NCBI GenBank assembly: GCA_905182935.1
Contig: CAJJDL010000208.1
Coordinates: 1-5,348, forward strand
Source: an uncultured Nitrospinaceae bacterium
GTDB lineage: Bacteria; Nitrospinota; Nitrospinia; Nitrospinales; VA-1
Length of the DNA stretch: 5,348 nucleotides
Reading direction: 5' to 3'
In this document: positions 5,315 to 5,348 of the stretch, one piece after another
Numbering within the stretch: the stretch's first letter is position 1
How the letters are laid out: each line of letters opens with the position of its first letter
The notes under the pieces: generated by a model
What the model was told of the DNA's origin: nothing
Databases searched by the model: none
Seen by the model: the letters and a program-made list of their open reading frames with translations, nothing else
Made by a program: the position numbers and the translations under genes

Positions 5315-5348
5315 GTGATGAATTGTTATCAAAAGTTAGACGAGTAAA
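5290..5348 (+). other. Open frame running off the window; possible frameshifted continuation of the coiled-coil gene or next gene
   Basis: After TAA 5287-5289, the frame starting at 5290 stays open to the window end and encodes VAFEESDVSDELLSKVRRV, a charged helix-like peptide similar in character to the preceding coiled coil. It overlaps the last codons of the 4736-5314 gene in the -1 frame. Only a TTG at 5323, with no ribosome site, could start a new gene here. About 19 codons are too few to prove coding. Confidence 0.3.

Noticed and set aside
5306..5345. Short gene restarting after the stop in the same frame (ATG at 5318)
   Set aside because: It would end after about 9 codons at 5345 and has no ribosome site.

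Overview
The window is AT-rich (roughly 37% G+C by eye) bacterial chromosome with every gene on the + strand. It has two parts: a housekeeping tail (tpiA end, secG, tRNA-Leu) and a respiratory operon for a quinol:electron-acceptor oxidoreductase of the cytochrome b6f ('split cytochrome b') type. The b6f-type split, a Rieske protein with a twin-arginine motif, TTG starts, and a membrane-anchored coiled-coil protein after the cytochrome genes resemble, from memory, uncultivated marine or groundwater lineages such as Nitrospinota, SAR324, NC10 or Planctomycetota. No photosynthesis gene is visible. The sequence alone does not settle the phylum.

Layout. 1-84 is the C-terminus of triosephosphate isomerase. 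90-413 is secG, followed after 5 nt by a complete tRNA-Leu(GAG) at 419-503 with encoded CCA; these three are probably co-transcribed. 534-890 encodes an unrecognised four-helix membrane protein with two membrane-edge histidines. 940-2295 encodes a flavoprotein with the fold of dihydrolipoamide dehydrogenase, but both redox cysteines, the catalytic histidine, the second Rossmann motif and the FAD-binding Asp are replaced. A gap of about 150 nt (2296-2444) carries a possible promoter and a 19-bp palindrome.

2445-5314 is the respiratory operon: Rieske protein, cytochrome b6 (four haem-b histidines plus the cysteine that carries haem ci in b6f complexes), an enlarged subunit IV with a variant Qo motif, and a membrane-anchored coiled-coil protein without haem motifs. 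Together the first three would oxidise quinol at a Qo site, passing one electron through Rieske to a periplasmic carrier and the other across the membrane through the b haems. The last protein looks like the N-terminal part of a larger cytochrome-c-type subunit. Its frame closes at 5314 while a neighbouring frame stays open to the window edge, so a frameshift or split gene is possible.

The points most worth a second look are the catalytically stripped dihydrolipoamide-dehydrogenase-like protein, the predicted haem-ci cysteine in a probably non-photosynthetic complex, the frame break at the 3' end, and the unknown four-helix protein.
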